Source: Anisakis pegreffii
Lineage: Eukaryota; Nematoda; Chromadorea; Rhabditida; Anisakidae
NCBI GenBank assembly: GCA_035041965.1
Contig: JAPYMA010000235.1
Span: 62,001 to 126,000, forward strand
Direction of reading: 5' to 3'
Length of the DNA: 64,000 bases
The notes beneath the pieces were generated by a model. The model saw only the letters and a list, made by a program, of their open reading frames with translations, ran no database searches and was not told the DNA's origin. Numbering within the stretch: the first letter of the stretch is position 1; each line of letters starts with the position of its first letter. Below, one piece after another: positions 10,866 to 22,162 of this stretch. Made by a program: the position numbers and the translations under genes.

Positions 10866-12802
10866 ATGTCAACAAAAAGTGACTATGAACGTGCGAGGGG
10901 TGGTAAGCTGAAGCTCAAGGGGAATAAAACATTGTCAGTTAATTAAATCATCAAACTTTTCTTCATCAATCGAATACGAGATCTATAGTCTTGTCCATTT
11001 CAAATTAATTTGATGTGTTGCGATAGGAACAACTGGAATGTCATTTGTTCTTGTGATAGTCTAACATTTGCAATTAAACTTTCGGGTTATGAGCGAATCG
11101 CTTTCTAATCCAACAAGCCCATCTTTAATGGAATCGTTGGAAAGACAACAGTATTCTTTATAATAATAGTAGAAGCCGTTATTATTATTATTATGACTGT
11201 TTTTAGATTCAAAGCAGATAAAACGAAGAGAAAAAAGACCGTCAAAAACACTGAGAAGCAAATAGATCCAGATATAACTGCTCATGGTATATCTCCTTTG
11301 TTTTGTTACATTGCTTTCATAGGACAGAGACGAGGTTGGCTTTGATTGTTCAGACGCCGAACTAATTTAGGTGGTTGGCGTCGAATCAAAGAAGAAAGTG
11401 AATTGACCGGTGGTATAAGCATTGCACTGGAGTGTGGTAATGGTTCTAACTGTTATCTGGCTGCGTTGGACAACGGTCGATTCACGATTGGTGGGCCGCA
11501 TTTGAGCGGGGAATCACCAAATCCTGAGGAGGTGGGTGCGCTTATTATTGAGTTCTAGTATTAGTTTCTGTGAAATAGCGCTATTGTGAGTTTCATATTA
11601 TCAGCTTTCAGATAATGATGCTCATCAAAACTCCAGATGATCCAAAAGTCAGTCTCAAGACAGGTTATGGGAAGTACATCGGTGTTGACGCAGAAGGGTG
11701 TTTAGTTGCAGTGGCTGATGCTATTGGTACACGAGAACGACTTTTTGTTGTCTTTGAAGATGTATTTTTTTAAATTGTTGTTGTCAATATTCTTATTGTT
11801 TATATCAAATCCATCAACTATCTCTCTATTATCATCCAACAGATTGGCGAATTCAGTACGAGCTTCGGATTTCGCTTTTAGAAGAGTTGCGCATAAAATT
11901 ACTGCATTTTGAACATGCAAATGTGGTATGATGAATAAAGGCGATGAACATTATTTCAGAATAAAACAGCCATACAAAATGCTTCGAATAATTTATTTTT
12001 GTGCATGAATCCAGATTCGGAAGGACACATTTATGCGGTTAGTCAAAAGGCTAGTGACAACGAAATGATAAACGTTAGTTTTTACCGAAGATTATTGTTA
12101 GTAAAAGTATTTGTACGATGATATTTTATAAATGGAACATTGAAAGGAATTATTATTGAAGCAATAAGAGTAAATTAATTGACGGCAGTCTTTAAATGTT
12201 TCAGATACGTACGAACGCATCGCCTCCCGCGCCTTCTGACTGGCGATCGTCTGATGACAAAAAATCGGCCAGAGAATGCGAAACAGCGTTCGTGTAAGTT
12301 TTATCGTTATTCATTTCAGTTAATCATTTACAAATGGCACTATCAGTAATTAGAATTACAATAATGCTGTTGAATTATCTACTTTTAATGAACAAAGTGT
12401 TAAAAAAACCGAACGCACGCAAAACGCTATCCCGGAAGGGGCAGAGCTTGAACCTCTTACTGTGTGAAAGAGGTGAAGTATTTAGATGGGTCGGCATCTG
12501 GTCAAAATCCTTAGAGAAATGGGCTATGCAGTAGAGGATAGCTAGAGCTTTTAATGCTGCTGTTGGCCGTAACGTTTAATTCAGATAGTCAGAGGAAGTA
12601 TAAAAATTGAGTGGATTGTGATGTGGTTGACTGATCGAATTGCAGCAAAATGTATCAGCATTCAAAAGTGGTAACAAAAGGAAAGCAGATCGCTATCGTT
12701 TTGGATGAGAAAGAGGCCATAAAGCGTGCGCAAAACGAGGGGAATTTACACGAATTATTACTTGAAAGAAGAGCAAAAACTAAAAGTGATAAATATTGTT
12801 GA
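10866..12802 (+). CDS. FRG1 homologue (actin-bundling / RNA-processing protein)
   Basis: Seven exons join in one frame: 10866-10933, 11207-11286, 11371-11531, 11612-11761, 11960-12073, 12205-12293 and 12646-12802 (TGA). The model is full length at about 270 residues, close to the usual 258. A Lys-rich N-terminus (GGKLKLKGNKT, then KADKTKRKK) is followed by the fascin-like beta-trefoil: GGISIALE, YLAALDNGRFTIGGPH, LKTGYGKYIGVD and VADAIGTRER. The C-terminus has the typical basic end: LLLERRAKTKSDKYC. FRG1 is a nuclear and nucleolar protein linked to pre-mRNA splicing and F-actin bundling, named from the FSHD locus. Exon 1 uses a gtcagt donor rather than the more obvious gttaat, because only that keeps the frame. 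Confidence 0.95.
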
Positions 12803-13810
12803 TTTATTCTTGGAGAATTCATTACTCATTTGGAATTGTTTCACGTCGTCAAACTATACTCAATTATAAAACTGGCCATTCCCTGAGAAAGCCGATGTGG
12901 GTGATTGGAGGAAATATATCAGGACCGTTTGATTCGAGAGAATTTCTGTTGTCGATACCTTTTCAAATTGCTTTTAGCCTTGCATACATGTTTATTTGCT
13001 TATATCAGTGGTTCTCATAGGGGCAGAAATTGGGAAATTTTTCAAGGCGGAATAGTAGAGGCTTGCAAAGCACGGTTGATTAAGTACTTTCCGTGAAGGG
13101 TCAGTAATATTTTCAAAATGTTTGCATTGTTGCAAGCAAATGAATCTTTCGACATCTCAAATATATCTTGACAGCAAATTTCTTCGTCAATTGATCAATT
13201 TTTTCTTATTAGTCTTTTTTTTTGTTAGTCTCAATGAAGCAACAGAAAACGAACTTTGTGACTGCGCAAGTTGAACGAGGGCCACAAAAAGCAAAAGCGC
13301 AACAACCACTGGTTTATATGTATATGAGTGCGATTATCATTATCACGAGAATATTTTCTAACCTACAATCACGATGTTCAATGACTTTTATAGTTTGATT
13401 GTAATCGGTGTATTATGCCATTGCGAAGGCAGTTGGTGTTTATTTTGTCGAAAGTTCCAGCATATTTTCCGTTGACCAGATCAATCAGTATTTATTCACT
13501 TTTGTATTGTGAATGCAAGTTTCTCTAGCATATTGATCACGAAGGTTTTTCATGTTTGCTCGTTCTTATCAGAGAACTCGTTCACTATGAATGCGGCTGA
13601 AACGCAGTTGTCAGTCGTCGTCACATTAACTGAGCACTATTTTTGTGAGTACAATCATTTATCCACCTACAAAACACTTTAATTGTGAGTACAATACTTT
13701 TTTCTGAACTGATTCTTCACGTTGACAATGACAGTCACACAAATGAATGAGCAAATAAGCAATGAGAGGAATGCCGTTCAGTGCAGATTAAGTAAGGCAT
13801 CACCAACAAA
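12803..13810. other. Convergent intergenic region FRG1/MFSD11
   Basis: Holds the 3' flanks of two convergent genes. Short ORFs near 12796-13096 overlap the FRG1 3' UTR and have no support. No RNA gene or repeat was recognised. Confidence 0.45.
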
Positions 13811-16800
13811 TTAAGTATCTGTAGCAGAATCGTTGTGCATCCGATTAGTATCATTTGTATTTGTGGTTGCGTCATCTTCGAGTTGACTCACTTCGATTTC
13901 ATTCGTCTTGCTTTTTGTTTTAGTTTTATTGAGGTGATGTGATGTTACGTTTTCAACATAGATGAAAGTTACCGTTGATAAGACTAAAAATATGACTAAT
14001 ATCAATAGAATTATCGGTAGACGTGTCGACGGTGTATAGAAGAATGATGCACACGCAAACGCGGCCTGAAAATCATTCATTTCAGTTCTGCGAGTAGATT
14101 ATTATTACATGGTGTACATATGTATGTATGATATGATCATGTCGCTATATCCAGTTATTATATTCACTACTATTAATAATATTGTTGCCGTCACTAGTGT
14201 TGTTAAGATGATGTGTTGAGTGAAAGTTATGCTCGTAGTGATATCATCACTTGTTCATGACAGTAATGTTTTCAGTGCAAATAAAACAACAAGCAATTTA
14301 TCTTGCTGCATATTTGGACGGATTTTTTGTTTGCTTATTGAGATGAGCAACAGTGTGATTGATGCTCAAGTTATCTGAGAAATTGCTATCAGCAATCAGT
14401 GGTAGTTATAACCCGATTGCGGTGAGCATTGAGGGCGTTCAACTGCTGATGTGACGGCAAAATACATTCTGAATCGGTTGGTTATAAGTTGGGAATGAAA
14501 ATGTTGACCTGAATGAATTTCATAATTGAGAATCCTTGAGCTGCTTGATCGTGGTAAACATCAATTAGGATCGAGTAAAGTTGAGTGTTCCAACACGCGT
14601 CACCGAAACCCAATAACCCACCCACCACCAGTGCGAGAGCTATGCTGAAAGTTATTTATCGCTCATTATCTTTATTGTTTTTCTTCTCGTATTTCCTATA
14701 GTTCGTGAATGAAATGCGATGGTGTTGTTCATTTCGACATCAACAATCCACAATCACATTTATGCTCATGATCAGACATAATAACAGTCATCAACAAAAA
14801 TCACTAACTTCGGTTGGATAATTGCACTGTCGTAAGTCTCGGCGATATTCGACGTAGGCGGAAAGTTTATGAATGTCAAAATGAAACAAATTATGTGTGT
14901 CGCAAAGCCAACTAAAATTATCGGTATACGACCGAATCGACGAAACTTATCGCCCATTAAGCCAAAACAAGCTCCCCCTGAAAGTTGTTTCTATTGTACA
15001 ATAACAGTGAGTGGTATCACAGCTGTTACGATTAGCAGTTCTATATTCGCCTTCTCACATTTATTGCTCATCGCAATGAATGAATGAGTAGTCTCCATAC
15101 TGATCCACTTAAGAATTGCTCGTTCCACTATGCACGATCATTTTTTCCGTATTGCCATTTTTTTTTGTTCTGAACGCTCTCATTGACCTATTCTTAGTCG
15201 TTTCGGCTGAACGCAACGTAGTCGTTGAAGTATCACATTGATTCAGATGAGGTGAGAAAAAGCTGACTTAATAAAAAAAGTCAACTAAAAGTTAACCGAT
15301 AATTTGTCCAATTCCCTCGCAAATTGCATTGATAGCAATCAGTTTGTGTGTGTCATACGTGAACACTTTCGTATATGAAATTGAAGTTGAATAAACACTC
15401 GACCAAAAACTTAATTCTAAACCAGTATATGCGGATGTTATTGATATCAACAGCATATTGACTGTGAAAAACAATCGAAAAGCTGATGCTGAAATTCTTT
15501 TTCGATAGTTTTTTTTGCCCGTCTCCTTTGCTTTTAAATCATTTAAAGCTGATTTAAGTAGTGACAATTGAATATATGATTTTATGAATATGATTTAGAG
15601 TGAAGGACAAGCTTAATAGTTTCACACACCAGTATCCTATCCTCGATTCTAATCGTAAAATCATAACACTTTAAACAATAACACTAGTTGTTGTAGAATT
15701 GTTAATATCACGATTCCACTGTGGTTAACTTCATGACAATTGAAATTGTTATCACTCTACTCATAAGTATTACTGTAACTATTGACAGTATCAGTAATTC
15801 ACTCACACAACAATCGCCACTGCGACATCTGCTGTCGGTCATCCGCCTGTTCGTCAATAAGTCCTTTTGTCGGTAGGATGAGATGTAGTAGATTGCCAAC
15901 CAAACTAACGCCCGCAAAGACGCCATAAATAATCATCCTCGTTTCAGTGTTTATTGTTTTTTGTTTCATTCCACTGAATATTCCAAACAGAAATATACCT
16001 CCACCAAGCAACCTGAATGTTGTTTGCATTCGTCTTTATTACTGCTCGTTTTCTGATGGTTATCTTGAAATGCTTATTCAATTTCATCAATATATTCCTC
16101 GGTGATTTCAGTCAAACCCTCAATTTACCACACGAGAATTTGCAAACAACTGATATATTACAAGCAAACAGGTAAAAACTGCACATATTCTCCAGTCTCT
16201 GCATACTTAAATTAAAAAACTAATAGCACTTACGACGACTGCAAAAGTCCCCATAATAAGCCACTATTACGAGGTGCGGTTTCTTTTGTGGAATTCATTG
16301 TGAGGTATTTTCCTTGACCCGTCCAAATAACTGTAAAATTTCATTCTTTCGAACTTGTTTCATATGAAAATAGTCGATATATTCTTCTCAGAAATTTCGT
16401 CGATGAAGTATACGTGAGTCTCAATAATAGGATATACAAGAGATGATGTGAAGTATTTCAATTGTTGCTGAATTTATTTCAATTGTTCTTCTTATCAAGC
16501 AACTAACTGTAAGATGATCCAAATCATCAAGGATGCGATGTTCAATAAGAATGATTCAAAGCACGAGCATTTCTGACTCGCTCCGTTTTTAATGCAATAA
16601 TAGTCCGATAAGTTGGAATACAGAAAGAAAATTGAGTCTGCCAGCAATCAAAACGTTACTATAAAAGCTATGGCTGTGGATAATCGATCGGAACAGAGCG
16701 ATCAACTAACATGCAGATCCAACACCGAGTAACGCGGATGAGAAGTACAAATACGGTTCGTTCAGAAATAACATTCCCACTTGGAATAACGTGTATGTGA

Positions 16801-17427
16801 GTCCACCGAGGACCATTGACCATTTGGCACCAATAAAATCAATTATTGGTGCCACCACCAAATTCGCAGCCATTGCGAAGGCATAAATTATCGCCAAACT
16901 GAAAGATGCATTTGAATTTATTGACGATCCTATTTAATACTTCATTTGTTTGTGATGTGCAAAATTGCTGAGGGGTTGTGCGAAGGAATCAACTTCGTGC
17001 AGTGAATGAGCAAACAAGCGACTAATTAGGATAACGGTTAAAACAGAACGGACGAGAGAATGATTTCGCTTGAGCTGAAGTTTCATTTGTTATCTTTTTT
17101 GAGAACCAACAAATTAGCGCTTATTCATCCGACTTCAAATAAAAATTGACTCTGCAAGCGGTCAGAATTTCGCGCATAACAAGCTTGAGAGGGGAGCAAA
17201 TTGACTTGTAAGAAAAGGATTATTTTGGCGAAAAATAATTTCAGTAATTGGAATAAAGGCGATGATCACCTATAGTAACCGGATTGCTCGTGGACAACGC
17301 CATCTTTAGAGGCAGAGTAGAGTACGGTTGGTTCGATGAATCCTTGCGAGTTGAATGCGAAGAAAACACAAATGAAACCTAACGCTAGATGAATTACATT
17401 CCTTGTCTTATATTCTATACAAACCAT
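13811..17427 (-). CDS. MFSD11 homologue (UNC-93-like major facilitator)
   Basis: Eight exons on the minus strand, all junctions in phase: 17427-17270, 16898-16711, 16330-16234, 16012-15807, 15548-15297, 14977-14809, 14644-14509 and 14065-13811 (TAA). The product has about 470 residues, as expected for MFSD11, with the multiple membrane helices of the UNC-93 branch of the MFS. Diagnostic stretches are SGYYSLAIIYAFA, AKWSMVLGGLTYTLF, FIWTGQGKYLTMNS, RNSGLLWGLLQSS, SITSAYTGLELSFWSSVY, GDKFRRFGRIPIILVG, LLGFGDACWNTQLYSIL and FSIMKFIQAAFACASFF. The start ATG at 17427 gives the N-terminus MVCIEYKTRN and needs no further exon. Substrate and function are unknown for the family. The C-terminal tail after the last helix is Thr/Asn/Asp-rich and cytoplasmic-looking. 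Confidence 0.93.
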
Positions 17428-20400
17428 CACTTTTTTGCTTCTGAAAATTCGAATTTATTCCTCAACAAGTCAACTCTCGTCACAGTCAACTCTTGTCACG
17501 AATGTTCCAAAAACATTCCGCATGAACAACGAATTCACAATAAAACAGGAATGAATACCAATTGCATGTGACAGCGCAAATACAACAGAAAAGTACTGTA
17601 CATTAATGAAATAATATGGAAATACAACATCAAAGTTGTTTACACTATTGTTGAATGGGAATACGATGAAAGGTTTGATGTTGAATTGATTGATACAAAA
17701 AGAGTAAAACTGGATGGAAACTTCCAATCTATTTCTCGGAAGAAGTTGAAAACTCATTTGATTTAGGCAAATTTCGAAGCGAATTATTAGTTCGTTCTTG
17801 CGACGAATATATGCCGACGAAATAGTGACGAAACATTAATATCGTTAGCGAAGGTTTCGTGATAATCCACCCATATAAATAAGTCGGCGTATTCAGTTAT
17901 GAGAGTGCTAACAATGCGATCAAACACACATAGACGTAGGTGTAGATCTGGGTCTAAATCCCCGAATAATTTTAATCGTACAATTACCTCACTCACTTGC
18001 ATTTCTACTTCCATTCAAAAAATATTTTCCTAATAAAAATCTAATCGGAAATCATCAATTAAATGATTGTAAATAGGAGGCAAAATACATAAACGAGGAG
18101 TTGATATTCAAATAATTGCAATTAGCTATTACTTACAATTAGAGGATACATCTTATTTTTTGAAAGGTTCAGTCTTATCCAAATTCTTTGTAATGAATGT
18201 CAGCAGAAAGATTATTTAAAATGTGCTGAAAGCAAAAACACCTTTGCTTTTTGCGAGCTGTGTATTTGATGAAGTAAGTCATTATTCCTTCGATGTTTGG
18301 TTCCGCATTTTTGCAGTTCGAGTTAACCGAAGATCTGACTTGTAATAGAAAACAATACATTGGAATAATAGAAGACTTGATCTCTCTGCAGGCTTGACCG
18401 ATGAACGTCGGATATCTGTATATGAGTCAGTGTGTCATTGATCCTACAGATGAACGTGCGAGTCGATGCTTGTGACAAGAATACTGACAGTGGCTGAAAA
18501 TGTTGATAAAAATGCAATAATACTCATATGAAATGATGGCAGTTATAATGATAATGCGATAACGAAGAACAGTGCTGAAAATGATACGAGCTCAAAATTA
18601 CTTCTATTGCCTATTTAAACAACTGTTTGTATGTATTTACTTGGATGGACGTGTTCTACATGAATCTTTTTACTAACGGTTTATTTGATGTTTTGGTTTG
18701 TGAAAGAGGTTTTTTATTCGATGTAAGATAGCAACAGACGAACACTTATCAAATTCTACGGTACCCGATCGGCTATCATGTGCTGTAAATGATTAGCAAT
18801 GCAATGCAATGATTAGCATCGTTTATGATCAATTTTATGATCAAATAAGATTATCAAACGTCAGTTCTATCATAAGTTTGGTTTATGGCTGTCTTTATGA
18901 ACTGATAAAACGATTATGTAAAAGTTTATTGGTGCTCCAAACCGCGATAACATAAAAGATATTTTATTTGCATTGCGCACGATTAATTTCAGAAGGTTAT
19001 TATCGCATTTTAACGCCGTCACCAAACAATTGCATCAACTCATCTCTTTATGCATCGTTTCGATGCGGAAGTTTTGAGGAGAGCGTTGTTTTTTTTTTTG
19101 GAACGCTATTAAATACGCTTTTTATGTTATATCATCAGTTTGCTTCCATCAACTATATCTTTCACTCATCGCCAACAATAGCACAAAATAATGAGATGAA
19201 TAAAGGAAAACAAATTAGAGTATCGATTGTTTGCTAAATAATCGATTGTTAACAGCAAACAGATCAGCGAATGATGTCAAACATTTCATTGCCTCTGATG
19301 ATTTGATAATCAATATGATATTTCAATTTCGAATCAACATTGCTTCTATTTCGTTCGTGTTGTGTATAATGCATGACATCGTTTCAAATTCTTGCTCAGT
19401 TCACATTCAAAACACAAAATCGCTTTTCATTCATATTTCGTGATGTGAAATTATTGTTTAATACATAAAGAATGAACGGCAGTGTTTCTCGTATAAACGC
19501 TTTTCAGTCATTATGATATTTATTTAATCGGTTCTTTCACAGAGTTTTATGATGCAATTATGATGAAGTGTGTAGCTTCTCAGCAAGACAAAGGTACTTT
19601 GTCACGTGTGACAGTCTCACATTGCGTTCACGATTCTTCGACTGATAACAACATTCACTCTCGTTTCCTTGAAAGGCGCAATGCACTGACTTTTACGATA
19701 CAAGTGTCGTAAAATCACTTTTTATTTACTGTCCACAAATTGATTTGATAAGAAGCAAACAGTATGGGGAATGATAGTTTGATAACTTTACAGATTACTT
19801 TTTGCATGAATGAGTTCGCATTCTCCTTGCACTCTAACTTCTGATATTTTGAAAAAACCCAACTTTTTTAATTCAAATAATTGCAGGTCGTCTACTCAAT
19901 GAAATAATTTGTTTTTATCATCGCTCATAAGAGCATTCAGCCTTCTGTTTCTTGAAAATGGCATATTTGACCACTTACCTTCACTAAACAATTTCAGTCT
20001 TTTCGTTCCTCAAATTATGAGAAAAACACTACGTCAAAATTGAAAAAATATTCAAGGCATTACCTGCCCGATAGATTTGCAAAAAAACACACAAGAGAGG
20101 TAAAATGAGAGGTAAAATTTAATAATAAAAGCAATACGTCTATATTTCGCATTTTTCACTTTGCTTTATACGTACGCTTGAAGCTGAATGCAATGAATAC
20201 TTTCCGACAGTCACGTTCGTTGACACTTTAAGTAATATCGAATTTCCGCATAGACATTCGAACGAATCTATCACCAAATAAACATTGAAGCAATTGTTTA
20301 CAGTCAACAATCCAAAAAAGTGAGCATACCACCACGATACAGCGTTACAATAATTTTTATAATGCGCCATGGATTTAATGAAATCAGAATTTATTTACTA

Positions 20401-20752
20401 CCTTCATATTGATAAATCCATTTTTTGCATTTACCAATTAAGGAACTAAGCGATCGACTTGCTGTTGATTTCAGTTGGAGTCTGAAAAACAAAAAACAAA
20501 ACAACGACAATCAACGATTGTAGCAACGAAATTGAAATAAACTGAAAGGGAAAATTGGTTTGTAATATCAAAAGTAATGGGTAAATATTCCTAAAATCAT
20601 TTGGCAGAGACATTCACAAAACGTTCATCTTTGTTTCATACAGCAGTTTCCACAAGCCATAGTGATACAATCACAAAAGCAATACCGAACTTTTACGATG
20701 CAACAGCAATTTTGCATTGATGGCCACTTTTCATCACCATTAAGCGGATTTC
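17428..20752. other. Long intergenic region, no secure gene
   Basis: About 3.3 kb of AT-rich sequence. Minus-strand open frames at 18014-17787 and 20370-20140 have slightly protein-like composition, the second with a hydrophobic N-terminal part, but there is no domain and no convincing chain of exons. I saw no tRNA, rRNA or clear transposon ends. Confidence 0.4.
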
Positions 20753-21023
20753 CTAAAATAAGATGATAGTTCCTTTTAAAATATGGACGGGATGCAACAA
20801 ATGGTGAAACTTAATAATTTCTCCATCGTTTTTTTCAGCCCATTGAAGTAAACCACAACCAATCGCAAAGATACTGTCTCTCTCGATCATAAGTTCCCGC
20901 AAGAAGCGCATGCTCCGTGTCCAATAACCTCGCTCTTAAATCAGCATTCTGCATCAATTTTCCAACAATCGCACGGTGCAACAGCGCTGCTCCTTGGAAT
21001 GTACATTCCCCTTCAAATGATCA
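20753..21023 (-). pseudogene. NADAR-domain (YbiA-like) remnant with a frame break
   Basis: One minus-strand frame reads FEGECTFQGAALLHRAIVGK, then LMQNADLRARLLDTEHALLA. This matches the NADAR core (basic, Ala-rich helix, then KF-x-QN-x-x-LR-x-x-LL-x-T). The next expected block, ERDSIFAIGCGLLQWAEKND, lies in a different frame directly downstream, ending with TAG at 20753-20755. The two frames overlap around 20895-20910, and no donor/acceptor pair is obvious there, so a one-base frameshift or a sequencing error is likely. NADAR proteins act as N-glycosidases on riboflavin intermediates or on ADP-ribosylated guanine. The N-terminal half of the domain, with its usual aromatic/His motif, was not found. 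The assignment rests on this short match. Confidence 0.5.
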
Positions 21024-21255
21024 CACCAATCTTAACAACTACCAATATCACCGACCATATTCTATAATCACAAACTCTCGCTCAACATTATTTTCCAACA
21101 AGCGAAACCTACTCGGAGCAAACCGCACTTCATAACAATATCGCAGCATAACCATTTTTTCTCAGAGTATATGAAAACGATCATAAACAATTCACAATCA
21201 AAAACACATTCTCATTCTTAATATCTGAAATAACTTGTCATCAGAAGATTTCAGC

Positions 21256-21432
21256 TTAAGAGTAAATTTGTTTGTAAGTAGCAAGGATGCTGACTTTCTC
21301 GTGCGGAACGTTAGCACTGTGCAGAAGCTTTCTAGCGACAGCTTTAACTTGGCCAACAGCTTGCATCTGACGAAGCTGAGAAGCAAGTCCTACTCCACCC
21401 AGCGTACACAGCTTGCCACTAAATCTTTTCAT
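21256..21432 (-). CDS. Unrecognised 58-residue ORF or exon
   Basis: A clean ATG-to-TAA frame of 58 residues on the minus strand begins MKRFSGKLCTLGG, continues LRQMQAVGQVKAVARKLL and ends ILATYKQIYS. Composition is balanced and protein-like, with an amphipathic basic helix in the middle. The frame stays open upstream to an acceptor-like attaattag, so it may be a terminal exon rather than a complete gene. It lies upstream of the NADAR remnant on the same strand and could belong to that locus, but no homology ties them. No domain is recognised. Confidence 0.35.
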   Translation of the reverse strand: MKRFSGKLCTLGGVGLASQLRQMQAVGQVKAVARKLLHSANVPHEKVSILATYKQIYS

Positions 21433-22162
21433 TTGTGACTCTAATTAATAGAATTTCATACTGTCAATTACAGTCCAAATGAAAAAAAACAAGTAAAACA
21501 AATCGTATCCTAGGTCATTTCCGATTTTTATTTTTAAGTAGCCTCCTTATTGATTAAATATTTGTGTTCTACAGATCATGCTAAACTTTCGTTGGTTTTT
21601 TTATTCTCTTACAGCTAGAATGTCGCAGTCAAAATCCTACAATAGTCAATATGAAATTGCCAAATTTTTGCAAGAGTGCATTTGTAATTTGACTGATTAA
21701 ATAAGTGAATAATTATGGTGAAAAGTATCGTGACCTTCAACACTTCAATTAAACAACAAGTGCATAAACTATATTGCTTTCACCGTCATGGATGAACACC
21801 CTCGGCTAATACTTTATAATTTCAATACCAAGACTGAAATTAGAATTTTAAAAAAATTTCAATACCAGGACTGTGAAAAAAATTAGAATAATTTCCCCTC
21901 CCCCCTTATTTCGAAATTGAATTGTTGAGAATTAGCAAATAAATTTTTGCTTCCAAATCATCATTTCACGTTATAATTCTTGATTGATTAGTGGATGTCA
22001 TTAGATGTCATCTCTTCATATTCATCTGCTACTTTTGTTTTGAATTGCGTGGTTGTTTGCTTAATTCAGTTGTAATTTATATGTATTCGCTTCGATCGAA
22101 ACCATCAAATAAACCGTTGCAAACGACACATAAAGATTGATTATTCACCTTCACAAAAATTG
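21433..22162. other. Intergenic, 5' flank of kinase gene
   Basis: AT-rich; no gene or repeat was recognised. It separates the minus-strand locus near 21 kb from the plus-strand kinase and probably contains the kinase promoter. Confidence 0.4.

Noticed and set aside
2988..12802. SPRING, TMEM209 and FRG1 as a trans-spliced operon
   Set aside because: Same strand and order, but spacings of about 1 kb or more and no visible spliced-leader acceptor evidence; not claimed.
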